Position numbers and translations under genes: made by a program
Notes under the pieces: model-generated
The model's input: only the letters and a program-made list of their open reading frames with translations
Databases searched by the model: none
Told to the model about the DNA's origin: nothing
Source: Azospirillum lipoferum
Lineage (GTDB): Bacteria > Pseudomonadota > Alphaproteobacteria > Azospirillales > Azospirillaceae
DNA length: 64,000 nucleotides
NCBI RefSeq assembly: GCF_024170005.1
Contig: NZ_JALJXJ010000005.1
Coordinates: forward strand, 1 to 64,000
Direction of reading: 5' to 3'
In this document: positions 55,160-62,804 of the stretch, piece by piece
Position numbering within the stretch: position 1 is the first letter of the stretch
Layout of the letters: each line of letters starts with the position of its first letter

Positions 55160-56634
55160 CTGCGCGCACGCTCACGACGGCAGCGGAGCTGGCCGGGCGC
55201 TACGACCTCGTGGTGGTCGGCGCCGGACCGGCGGGCCTCTCCGCCGCCACGGAAGCTGCGCGCGGCGGCGCGCAGGTCCTGCTGCTCGACGAGAATCCAA
55301 CGCCCGGGGGGCAGATTTACCGGGCGATCACCCGCCGCGAGCCCGGACCGGACGACTGTCTGGGGCCGGACTACTGGGCGGGACGGACACTGACCGACGC
55401 GTTCGCCGCATCCATCCTTGACTATGCTCCGGGAGCGACCGTCTGGGGGCTGGAACCGGGATGCGCGCTGTCCACCCCAACGGTCGGGGTCAGCCTGGGC
55501 GGAGCCGCCCGCCGCCTTCCGGCGCGCTCGGTCATCCTCGCGACGGGCGCCATGGAACGGCCCATGCCGGTGCCGGGCTGGACTCTTCCCGGCGTAATGA
55601 CGGCGGGTGCCGCGCAGATCGCCTTGAAGACGGGAGGGCTTGTGCCGCGGGGTCGCGTCGTTCTGGCGGGCAGCGGTCCCCTCCTCTATCTGCTCGCTTG
55701 GCAGCTGGTGCAAGCCGGCGCGACGATTGTGGCCTTCCTTGACACCACAGACGCCCGGCAGCGCCGGGCGGCGCTCCGGCACGCGCCGGATTTCCTGCGC
55801 TCCCCCTATCTGACGAAGGGGCTGGCGCTGCTCGTCAAGGTGCGCCGACGGGTGCGCGTACACTCCGGCGTGACCGCTCTGTCCATCGCCGGGGATGAAC
55901 GGACGAAGCGAATCACGTTCCGGCAGGGCGCCCGCGCGCGGAGCATCGACGCCGACTGCGTGCTTCTTCACCAGGGCGTGATTCCGTCCATCAACCTCGC
56001 CAGCGCCGCCGGCTGCAAGATCGTCTGGAACGAAGCCCAGCGCGCCTTCCAGCCGCACACGGATTCCTGCGGACGGACCACCGCGCCCGGTCTGTACGTG
56101 GCAGGCGACGGAGCCGGCATCGGCGGAGCCCTGCACGCGGCGGTCGCCGGTCGGATCGCGGCCATCGTCGCGCTGGAAAGCCTCAGCCTGCTATCCGCCG
56201 AAGAGCGGGATCGCGCGCTCGAACCGCTGCTGCGCGAACAGGCGCTCTATCGGCGCGGGCGGGCCTTCCTCGACACGCTGTACCAGCCATCCCGTGCGTT
56301 CCGCGCACCACAGGATCCCGAAACGATCATATGCCGGTGCGAGGAAGTCCGTGCCGGTGCGCTGCGCGAGGCGATTGCCCTCGGCCCGCCAGGACCCAAC
56401 CAGCTCAAGACCTTCCTGCGCTGCGGAATGGGCCCTTGCCAAGGTCGGCTCTGCGCCCAGACCGTTTCGGAGATCATGGCCGACGAAAGGGGCGTCAGCC
56501 CCTGCGAGATCGGCACCTACCGATTGCGCACGCCGGTCAAGCCGTTGCGTCTGTCCGAACTGGCCGCCCTCCCTACGCCGCCCGATGCGGTGTTCGCCGT
56601 GACGGGGGAACACCCCGTCGGTGCCGAACACTGA
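55156..56634 (+). CDS. Opine/hydroxyproline-type oxidase, alpha subunit (OoxA/NoxA-like)
   Basis: A 492-residue FAD/NAD-fold protein with VVVGAGPAGLSAATEAARGG and DENPTPGGQIYRAI at the start, a second dinucleotide site (RGRVVLAGSGPLLYLLAWQL), GLYVAGDGAGIGGALHAAVA, and a C-terminal BFD-like [2Fe-2S] domain with cysteines in IICRCEEVRAG and LRCGMGPCQGRLC. This is the architecture of OoxA/NoxA and HcnB-like subunits. It completes the heterotrimer with the two preceding genes. Confidence 0.84.
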   Translation: MTARTLTTAAELAGRYDLVVVGAGPAGLSAATEAARGGAQVLLLDENPTPGGQIYRAITRREPGPDDCLGPDYWAGRTLTDAFAASILDYAPGATVWGLEPGCALSTPTVGVSLGGAARRLPARSVILATGAMERPMPVPGWTLPGVMTAGAAQIALKTGGLVPRGRVVLAGSGPLLYLLAWQLVQAGATIVAFLDTTDARQRRAALRHAPDFLRSPYLTKGLALLVKVRRRVRVHSGVTALSIAGDERTKRITFRQGARARSIDADCVLLHQGVIPSINLASAAGCKIVWNEAQRAFQPHTDSCGRTTAPGLYVAGDGAGIGGALHAAVAGRIAAIVALESLSLLSAEERDRALEPLLREQALYRRGRAFLDTLYQPSRAFRAPQDPETIICRCEEVRAGALREAIALGPPGPNQLKTFLRCGMGPCQGRLCAQTVSEIMADERGVSPCEIGTYRLRTPVKPLRLSELAALPTPPDAVFAVTGEHPVGAEH

Positions 56635-56675
56635 TCCCGTCCACAGCAATCCACCACCGAAAGGAACATCCAGCG

Positions 56676-57020
56676 ATGACCATCCGGCATCTGCGCACCC
56701 CGATCATGCACCGCGTCGTCGAACGCAATGGCATGATCTTCGTTGGGGGCACCACCTGCGACGACGAAAGCCTGGACATGGCAGGTCAGACCCGCGAAAT
56801 CCTGACCAAGATCGACAGCTATCTGGCCCAGGCCGGCAGCGACAAGTCCAAGCTGCTGTCCGCAACCATCTTTGTGACCGACCTTGGAAAGAAGCCGGAC
56901 ATGGATGCGGTCTGGAAGGAATGGCTGCCGGCCGAGGCCCTGCCGACCCGCGCCACCGTCGGCGTTGCCGACCTCGGGGGAACGACGATGATCGAAATCG
57001 TCGTCACTGCCCACATCTGA
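56676..57020 (+). CDS. RidA-family enamine/imine deaminase
   Basis: A 114-residue RidA/YjgF-type protein (FVGGTTCDDESLDMAGQTRE, LPTRATVGVADLGGTTMIEI). The Arg in PTRATVGV is the catalytic one that speeds imine hydrolysis. In an oxidase operon it would hydrolyse the imine made by amine oxidation and prevent damage to PLP enzymes. AAAGGAACATC precedes ATG at 56676. Confidence 0.85.
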   Translation: MTIRHLRTPIMHRVVERNGMIFVGGTTCDDESLDMAGQTREILTKIDSYLAQAGSDKSKLLSATIFVTDLGKKPDMDAVWKEWLPAEALPTRATVGVADLGGTTMIEIVVTAHI

Positions 57021-57032
57021 CGGCCCGCCGCA

Positions 57033-58190
57033 ATGCAGATCAAATCCGTCAAGATTTACACCGTCGAGGGCGGCGGGCTTCGGCCCGTCCTGGTCGAGAT
57101 CGTTACCGACGATGGCGTCAGCGGCTTTGGAGAAGCCGGCGTCGCCTACGGCTACGGCGCGCCCGCCGTTGCCGGTATGCTGAGGGACATGGCCGCCGAG
57201 ATCATCGGGCGCGATGCCACCGAGATCCGCACCATCTGGCAGGATCTCTACGATCGGGCTTTCTGGAGCAAAGGTGGTGGCGCCATCACCTTCGCGGCGC
57301 TGAGCGCCATCGAACTTGCACTTTGGGATGCCCTGGGCCAAGCCCTGTCCTTGCCGGTGCACCGGCTGCTCGGGGGGGCGGTGCGGCGATCGGTCAAGGT
57401 GTACGCCAACGGCTGGAACCACGAACACGACGACGTCCTGCGCTGGGCCAAGGCGGCTGCCCGGCCGCTGGCCGACGGCTACACCAGCCTGAAAGCCTAT
57501 CCTTTCGCCCACGAACTTCCGGACGGCACCTTCCGCCATGTGTCCGCCCGCGCGGTGGACGATGGACGCTTCCGCCGCGCGGTCGAGCGGGTGAAGGCCC
57601 TGCGCGCGGAAGTCGGCCCAGAGGTCGAACTGATGCTCGACCTGTCGGGCGGCCTGTGCGACGACCAGTTGATCCGCTTCCTCGACGTTTGTGCCGGCCT
57701 TGACATCACATGGATCGAGGAGCCTCTGGATCCGTTCAACCTCTCCGGCCTTCCGCGCATCGCCGCCAGGACCGGTATCCCCATCGCCGCCGGCGAACGG
57801 GTATACGGCCGCGCCGGTTTCCGCAACCTGCTGGACACCGGTGCCGTCTCGATCATCATGCCGGACATCGGCAACTGCGGCGGTCTGTTGGAAGCGGTGC
57901 ACATCGCCGGCATGGCGGAAACCTACAATGTCCGCGTCGCTCCGCACAATTGCGCCAGTTCCCTGTGTTCGTCGGCGTCGCTGGTTCTGGCCTGCCTGCT
58001 GCCGAACACCATGAATCTGGAAGTGTATCCCTATTTCTCCGACCAGAACACCTATGTGCCGGTCACGGAGAACCCGCCGGAAAGGGAGGTGCGAAACGGG
58101 TATGTCGCGCTTCCGGATCTGCCGGGGCTGGGTGCGGTGGTGGACCGTGCGGCCATCGCCCCATTTCTCGCCGCTGACCTGTCGAACTGA
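57033..58190 (+). CDS. Enolase-superfamily enzyme (mandelate racemase/lactonizing type)
   Basis: A 385-residue member. N-terminal capping domain (VKIYTVEGGGLRPVLVEIVT) precedes the barrel. The Lys is in YTSLKAYPFAHELPDG, metal ligands in MLDLSGGL, WIEEPLDPFN and IAAGERVYG, and the Asp-His dyad in IIMPDIGNCGG and APHNCAS, which places it in the mandelate racemase subgroup of acid-sugar dehydratases and epimerases. The Asp-x-Ser metal motif and SLKAYPF are unusual, so the reaction is open: dehydration of the sugar-acid half of an opine or racemisation of an amino acid derivative. Last gene of the operon. Confidence 0.8.
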   Translation: MQIKSVKIYTVEGGGLRPVLVEIVTDDGVSGFGEAGVAYGYGAPAVAGMLRDMAAEIIGRDATEIRTIWQDLYDRAFWSKGGGAITFAALSAIELALWDALGQALSLPVHRLLGGAVRRSVKVYANGWNHEHDDVLRWAKAAARPLADGYTSLKAYPFAHELPDGTFRHVSARAVDDGRFRRAVERVKALRAEVGPEVELMLDLSGGLCDDQLIRFLDVCAGLDITWIEEPLDPFNLSGLPRIAARTGIPIAAGERVYGRAGFRNLLDTGAVSIIMPDIGNCGGLLEAVHIAGMAETYNVRVAPHNCASSLCSSASLVLACLLPNTMNLEVYPYFSDQNTYVPVTENPPEREVRNGYVALPDLPGLGAVVDRAAIAPFLAADLSN

Positions 58191-58231
58191 TCCCGCCGTT
58201 CGTCCGCTCCCGCTCCGCATCCACGCGGACG

Positions 58232-58248
58232 GGGGCGTTGCACGCCCC
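58232..58248 (+). terminator. Stem-loop after the opine-type operon
   Basis: GGGGCGT (58232-58238) and ACGCCCC (58242-58248) with loop TGC, 42 bases after the stop codon. There is no T-tract, so this may be an RNA-stability element instead. Confidence 0.4.
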
Positions 58249-58316
58249 GCCCCAGACCACGGCGAAGCGTTCAGACGTCGCATTTGGCCAAGTTGGCGGC
58301 GCGCATATTAGCGATC

Positions 58317-59122
58317 GGCATTGTCACGCGAACTGAACCGGCCTGCAAAGAACCTGGCATCCGCCGACTGCGTCACGGCGCCGCGGTCGCGGCCAGCCAC
58401 TCGGCCATTGCCTGCGCCCGAAAGGTGCGCAGGGTGCGGCGGGAGACCAACTGGTGCTGGAGGTTGAAGGTGTTGTAGACGGCGGCATGCAGAGAGACGA
58501 AGCGATGGACGGAACCCGATGATTTGAACCGCTGCATCTTGCGCTCTCGTCGCCGAACCGGCTGGTGTGAGACCTCGGCGCGGTTGTTCGTTCGCCGCCC
58601 TTGTTCATGGTGGGCGGTCAGACCCAGTTCGCGGAAGGCGGCCCCGTAGGACCGGAGCTTGTCGGTCGTGACCTGGATGGGGGCGAAGCCATACTTCTTC
58701 AGCAGCTTGCGCATCACCTTCAAAGCCGCAGCCTTATCGCGCCAGCGCTGGACAAGCACCTCCAGCATTCCACCCTCATCATCGACGGCCCGCCATAAGT
58801 ACGTCAGCTGGCCACCGATGCGCACGACCATCTCGTCCAGGTGTCAGCGTGGGCTGGGCTCGGGACGCAATCGCCGCAGGTTGCCGGCGATGGCCGGCCC
58901 AAACTTCAGGACCCAGCGGCGGACGGTCTCGTAGGACACCTCCACGCCGCGTTCGGCCAGCAGCTCCTCGACATCCCGGTAACTCAGCGTAAACCGGAGA
59001 TAGAGCCAGATCGCGTGCCGGATGATCGCGGGCGGAAACTGGTGGCGGGCATACCGGAGCGGCGGCATCCGAGCAAGATAATGCCGTGACGGGCGCGCCG
59101 CCACCGATCACGTGACAAGGCC
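58317..59122 (-). mobile_element. Second copy of the IS6-family element
   Basis: About 806 bases nearly identical by eye to the element at 10074-10883, with ends GGCATTGTCACGCGAAC and, on the minus strand, GGCCTTGTCACGTGATC. Same orientation as the first copy. Flanking octamers differ, so no target duplication. Its transposase is interrupted by a nonsense codon. Confidence 0.85.
58373..59068 (-). pseudogene. IS6-family transposase with internal stop
   Basis: Same protein as at 10130-10828 (RYARHQFPPAIIRHAIWLYL ... AHHEQGRRTNNRAEVSHQPV) but the Trp of WHLDE is replaced by TGA (58844-58846 on this strand), just before the first catalytic Asp, and one codon is lost in the preceding PSPPR segment. 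The product would be truncated and inactive unless the stop is suppressed. Confidence 0.82.
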
Positions 59123-59159
59123 TTCGTAGTCTGTCCACGCAAAAGCGCTCAGGTCCCGG

Positions 59160-60236
59160 TCAGTCTTTGCCAACGTCCAATACGGCCTGCGCGAAGGCTT
59201 TCGGCGCCTCCTGCGGCAGATTGTGACCGATGCCGCTGGTGATCAGCCGATGCTCGTAGCGGCCGGTGAACTTCGCACGGTACATGTCCGGTTCCGGGTG
59301 TGGAGCGCCGTTGGCGTCGCCTTCCATGGTGATGGTGGGAACCTTGATGGTCGGGAAGGCCGCCAGCGCCCGTTCGAGCGCGTCATATTGCGCCTCCCCC
59401 TCCGCAAGGCCGAGCCGCCAGCGGTAGTTGTGGATGCTGATGTCGACATGGTCCGGATTGTCGAGGGAGATCGCGGAGCGTTCGAACGTGGCGTCGTCGA
59501 AGGCCCAGTTCGGGGAGGCGAGCTGCCAGATGAGCTTCGCGAAGCCGTGCGTATACTTTGCGTAGCCGGCCCGGCCGCGTTCGGTGGCGAAGTAATACTG
59601 ATACCACCACTGAAGCTCCGCCTTGGGAGGCAGCGGTGCCCGGTTGAGCTGCTGGCTGCCGATCAGATAGCCGCTGACCGACACCATGGCCTTGCAGCGC
59701 TCCGGCCAGAGTGCGGCCATGATGTTCGCCGTCCTGGCGCCCCAGTCGTAGCCGGCGAGAATCGCGGTCTGGATCTTCAGTGCATCCATCAGGGCGATCA
59801 TGTCGGCGGCGATAGCCGCCTGCTGGCCGTTGCGCGGCGTCGTGGCGGACAGGAAGCGCGTCGTGCCGTAGCCGCGCAGATGAGGAACGATGACGCGGTA
59901 ACCGGCCCCCGCCAGGATTGGGGCCACTTCCACATAGCTGTGGATGTCGTAGGGCCAGCCATGCAGGAGGAGGATCACCGGCCCGTTGGCAGGTCCATCC
60001 TCGGCGTAGCCGATGTTGAGCGGCCCGGCATCGATCTGCTTCAGCGATTTGAAGCCGGTGGGCGAGGGGGAGCCCGCCGCCGGCCGGGCCGCAGAGGGTT
60101 CCGCCGCCTGCGCCCGTCCCGTTCCCAGCCCGAGGCCGGCCGCCGCTGCTGCGAGGGTCGCCATGCCGATGAAGCGTCGCCGCCCGTGGTCGACCAGAGC
60201 CGTGCCGGCGGTATCCGTTTCCAGTTTCCGTGTCAT
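59160..60236 (-). CDS. Tat-exported alpha/beta hydrolase, epoxide-hydrolase-like
   Basis: A 358-residue hydrolase. The N-terminus GRRRFIGMATLAAAAAGLGLG is a twin-arginine signal, then a low-complexity linker. LLLHGWPYDIHSYVEVAPIL gives the oxyanion hole, and the nucleophile is an Asp in AGYDWGARTANIMA, as in epoxide hydrolases and haloalkane dehalogenases, not the Ser of esterases. The catalytic His is in SGIGHNLPQEAP. An Asp nucleophile with export by Tat is notable. A perfect dyad lies upstream at 60297-60317. Substrate unknown. Confidence 0.82.
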   Translation of the reverse strand: MTRKLETDTAGTALVDHGRRRFIGMATLAAAAAGLGLGTGRAQAAEPSAARPAAGSPSPTGFKSLKQIDAGPLNIGYAEDGPANGPVILLLHGWPYDIHSYVEVAPILAGAGYRVIVPHLRGYGTTRFLSATTPRNGQQAAIAADMIALMDALKIQTAILAGYDWGARTANIMAALWPERCKAMVSVSGYLIGSQQLNRAPLPPKAELQWWYQYYFATERGRAGYAKYTHGFAKLIWQLASPNWAFDDATFERSAISLDNPDHVDISIHNYRWRLGLAEGEAQYDALERALAAFPTIKVPTITMEGDANGAPHPEPDMYRAKFTGRYEHRLITSGIGHNLPQEAPKAFAQAVLDVGKD

Positions 60237-60296
60237 CTATCTCTCCCGAGATGCGTTCGTCCGTGGCCGCAACATGAGATGCCGATGTATCCCCCG

Positions 60297-60317
60297 CATG
60301 TCCGGCCATCGGACATG
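60297..60317. promoter_or_regulatory. Perfect dyad upstream of hydrolase
   Basis: CATGTCCG and CGGACATG flank GCCAT, about 60 bases before the hydrolase start. A more distant pair, TGTATCCC (60286-60293) and GGGATACA (60356-60363), encloses it. Likely operator or promoter-proximal regulatory region; binding protein unknown. Confidence 0.45.
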
Positions 60318-60421
60318 GTGAAAGCGTCTGTACCTGCCGGCCCAACCGATACAGTGGGATACAAAGTCCTGATCTAGGTAGCCGTCCCGATCCTGTCCCA
60401 GATCGGCGATACCGGCGGAGG

Positions 60422-62020
60422 CTATGGGTTCCCGCCGCCCTGTGGATCGAGGCTCAGCCGCCGTTCGATGCCGATGTTGGCCATGAAGGTCTCGTCATGG
60501 CTGACCAGCAGGATGGCGCCGTCATAGGATCTCAGTCCCGCCTCCATGGCTTCGACCGAGTCGATATCCAGGTGGTTGGTCGGCTCGTCGAGGATCAGCA
60601 GCGCCGGCGGCCGCGGCCCGCCCAGTACACAGGCGAGGCCGGCACGCAGCGTCTGTCCGCCGCTCAGCGTTCCCACTTGCTGCAGGGCTGCGTCCGCCCG
60701 GAACAGGAAGCGGGCGAGGGCTGCCCGGCAGGTATTGTCGGTGGCACCGGGATTGAGGCGTTTGAAGTTGTCGAGGATCGACATAGCGGGATCGAGGGTG
60801 CCGACGCGCTGGTCGAGTATCGCGAAGTCGACGGCGACCGACACGGTGCCCAGGATCGGGGCGATTCCTCCGGCGATCAGCGTCACCAGCGTCGTCTTGC
60901 CCGAACCGTTCGGCCCGACGATGGCGACCCGTTCCGGCCCCTCCATGGTGAAGGAGAGATCGCGGATGATCGGATGCTCCGGGTCATGGCCGGCGGTGAC
61001 GTCATCCAGCCGCAGGACGGTCCTGTTGGCCGGTAGCCCGGTGGATGGCAGGGCCACCGAGAGGTCCTGCATGATCTCGATACGGGACCGTGCCGATGCG
61101 ACCGCTGCCTGGGTCTCCGCCCGCCGACGGTCGGCCAGTCTGGTGCCAGCACCCCGGCTTGCCTCGGCATTGCTCTTGCGCGCACCCAGCAGGATGCGGG
61201 GCATGTCGCCTTTGGCCGCCCTCCTTGAGCCAGCCGCATCGTGCCGGTCCTGCCGTTCCGCCGCGCGTTGCGCCTTGCGCCGGACCTCGGCCGCCTGCTT
61301 TTCCGCGTGGGCCAAATCCTGCTGCGCCGCTTCCAGTTCCGTCGCCTTGCGTTCGCGATAGTACGTCCAGTTGCCGCCATAGCGCGCGGCACCCAGCGAG
61401 GTCAGTTCGACGATGGCGTCCATCCGGTCGAGAAGCTCGCGGTCGTGGCTGACCACGATGGCCCCGGCCCGCCAGCCGGCGAGAAGGGCGATCACCGCTT
61501 CGCGGCCCGAGCGGTCGAGGTTGTTGGTCGGCTCGTCGAGCAGCAGGAAATCCGGTGCGGCGAAGACCGCCGCGCCAAGGCTGGCGCGCGTCCGCTGGCC
61601 GCCCGAAAGCTCGGCCAGCCGGGTATCGGGACCGGCATCGAGCCCGACGCGGATCAAAGCGGCGGTAATGCGCTCCGCCAGGGTCCAATCGGCCTCCGCC
61701 AGTTCCTCCACGCTTGCCGCCCCGGCCTCGGCGCGGCGCAGGAGGGCGAGCGCTCCGGTCACGCCGAACAGGTCGGCCACCGTTTCCCGTTCGCCGGGCC
61801 GGACCGTCTGTTTCAGCAGGCCGAGCGTGCCGGTGACCCGGACGCTGCCGGCGAGCGGCTGAAGTTCTCCGGCGATGAGTTTCAGGAGGGTCGATTTGCC
61901 GACGCCGTTGCGCCCGACGAGGCCGGTGCGCTCTTGCCCGAAATTCAGGTCGACACCGGTCAGGACGCTGTGGCCATCGGGCGTCGCCCAACCGATCCGG
62001 GAAAGGGAGATGGAGGCCAT
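60422..62020 (-). CDS. ABC-F family ATPase
   Basis: A 532-residue soluble protein with two ABC domains and no membrane segment. Domain 1: GRNGVGKSTLLKLIAG, LSGGQRTRASLGAAVF, FLLLDEPTNNLDRSGREAVI. Linker with charged coiled coil (ELEAAQQDLAHAEKQAAEVR). Domain 2: GPNGSGKTTLVTLIAGG, LSGGQTLRAGLACVLG, LLILDEPTNHLDIDSVEAME. ABC-F proteins act on the ribosome, as translation factors or in protection from ribosome-targeting antibiotics. The operon-like divergence from a TetR gene with a strong operator suggests inducible, resistance-type function. GAGGGG precedes the ATG. Confidence 0.88.
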   Translation of the reverse strand: MASISLSRIGWATPDGHSVLTGVDLNFGQERTGLVGRNGVGKSTLLKLIAGELQPLAGSVRVTGTLGLLKQTVRPGERETVADLFGVTGALALLRRAEAGAASVEELAEADWTLAERITAALIRVGLDAGPDTRLAELSGGQRTRASLGAAVFAAPDFLLLDEPTNNLDRSGREAVIALLAGWRAGAIVVSHDRELLDRMDAIVELTSLGAARYGGNWTYYRERKATELEAAQQDLAHAEKQAAEVRRKAQRAAERQDRHDAAGSRRAAKGDMPRILLGARKSNAEASRGAGTRLADRRRAETQAAVASARSRIEIMQDLSVALPSTGLPANRTVLRLDDVTAGHDPEHPIIRDLSFTMEGPERVAIVGPNGSGKTTLVTLIAGGIAPILGTVSVAVDFAILDQRVGTLDPAMSILDNFKRLNPGATDNTCRAALARFLFRADAALQQVGTLSGGQTLRAGLACVLGGPRPPALLILDEPTNHLDIDSVEAMEAGLRSYDGAILLVSHDETFMANIGIERRLSLDPQGGGNP

Positions 62021-62044
62021 GCGTCGCCCCTCGTTGGAGTCAGA

Positions 62045-62070
62045 ATATCAGCACGCAATCGTGCTGATAT
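62045..62070. promoter_or_regulatory. Perfect 26-base TetR-type operator
   Basis: ATATCAGCACG and CGTGCTGATAT are exact reverse complements separated by CAAT, in the 121-base gap between the divergent ABC-F and TetR genes, 25 bases from the ABC-F start. Position, length and symmetry are as expected for a TetR dimer-pair site controlling both genes. Confidence 0.8.
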
Positions 62071-62141
62071 CAGACGGCGATGGAAAACGCAACGGAGCTG
62101 TGCTGTTTTGTCGGCGGATGGAGAGCGGAAGGGACGTGATC

Positions 62142-62795
62142 ATGGACGCCGGCGGGCGCAAGCCAGGGGGAAGGCCGACCAGGGAGCAGGCCGCGGCCAT
62201 CGATGCGCGCATCCTGGATGGCGCCAGGGCCGTCTTCTGCCGCAAGGGCGTCTTCAATAGCGGTTTGGAAGAGATAGCGGCCGAACTCGGCGTGTCCAAG
62301 CACACGCTTTACCGCCGTTACCCCAACAAAGCCGCCCTTCTCGAAGCCGTGGTCGGACGCGATGTCGGGCGGTTCCGCGAAGCTCTGCTGTCCGCCGCCG
62401 GCGAGGGTGGGGCGGGAGCGCTCGGTGCGCTGCGCCGCGCCGCGTTTCGCTATGTCGAGATCGGGTCGTCGCGCGACTATGCCGCCTTCTATCTGTCCGT
62501 CAGCGCCGAGGCTGCGGTTTCGCCGGCTCTGCGGGAGCGGCTGGCATCCTGGTCGCAAGATGCGCTGGAACCTCTGGTCGGGTTCGTCGCCGTCGCCCAA
62601 GGCGCGGGCGAATTGCGGCCGGGCGATCCGGCTTCGGTCTGCGGGATCCTGATCGACCTGCTGGAGGGCGTCAACAACCGGATCCGGCTTGGTGACGATG
62701 GACTTGGCGACGATGGAATGGCGGGCAGGCCGTCCCTCTTGCAGCTGTTCGAGGAGCGCTGGGCGGTCTTCACCACTGCCTTCGGAAACAGCTGA
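62142..62795 (+). CDS. TetR-family regulator
   Basis: A 217-residue TetR protein: RILDGARAVFCRKGVFNSGL, AAELGVSKHTLYRRYPNKAA (helix-turn-helix at residues about 20-65), then a helical ligand domain related to AefR (RRAAFRYVEIGSSRDYAAFY). I use ATG at 62142, preceded by AAGGGA; ATG 62118 lacks a ribosome binding site. Divergent from the ABC-F gene over the palindrome at 62045-62070, which it very probably binds. Confidence 0.85.
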   Translation: MDAGGRKPGGRPTREQAAAIDARILDGARAVFCRKGVFNSGLEEIAAELGVSKHTLYRRYPNKAALLEAVVGRDVGRFREALLSAAGEGGAGALGALRRAAFRYVEIGSSRDYAAFYLSVSAEAAVSPALRERLASWSQDALEPLVGFVAVAQGAGELRPGDPASVCGILIDLLEGVNNRIRLGDDGLGDDGMAGRPSLLQLFEERWAVFTTAFGNS

Positions 62796-62804
62796 CTCCC
62801 CCTG

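Noticed and set aside
56517..58283. A 588-codon minus-strand frame over RidA and the enolase-superfamily gene
   Set aside because: Antisense shadow without start signals or motif.
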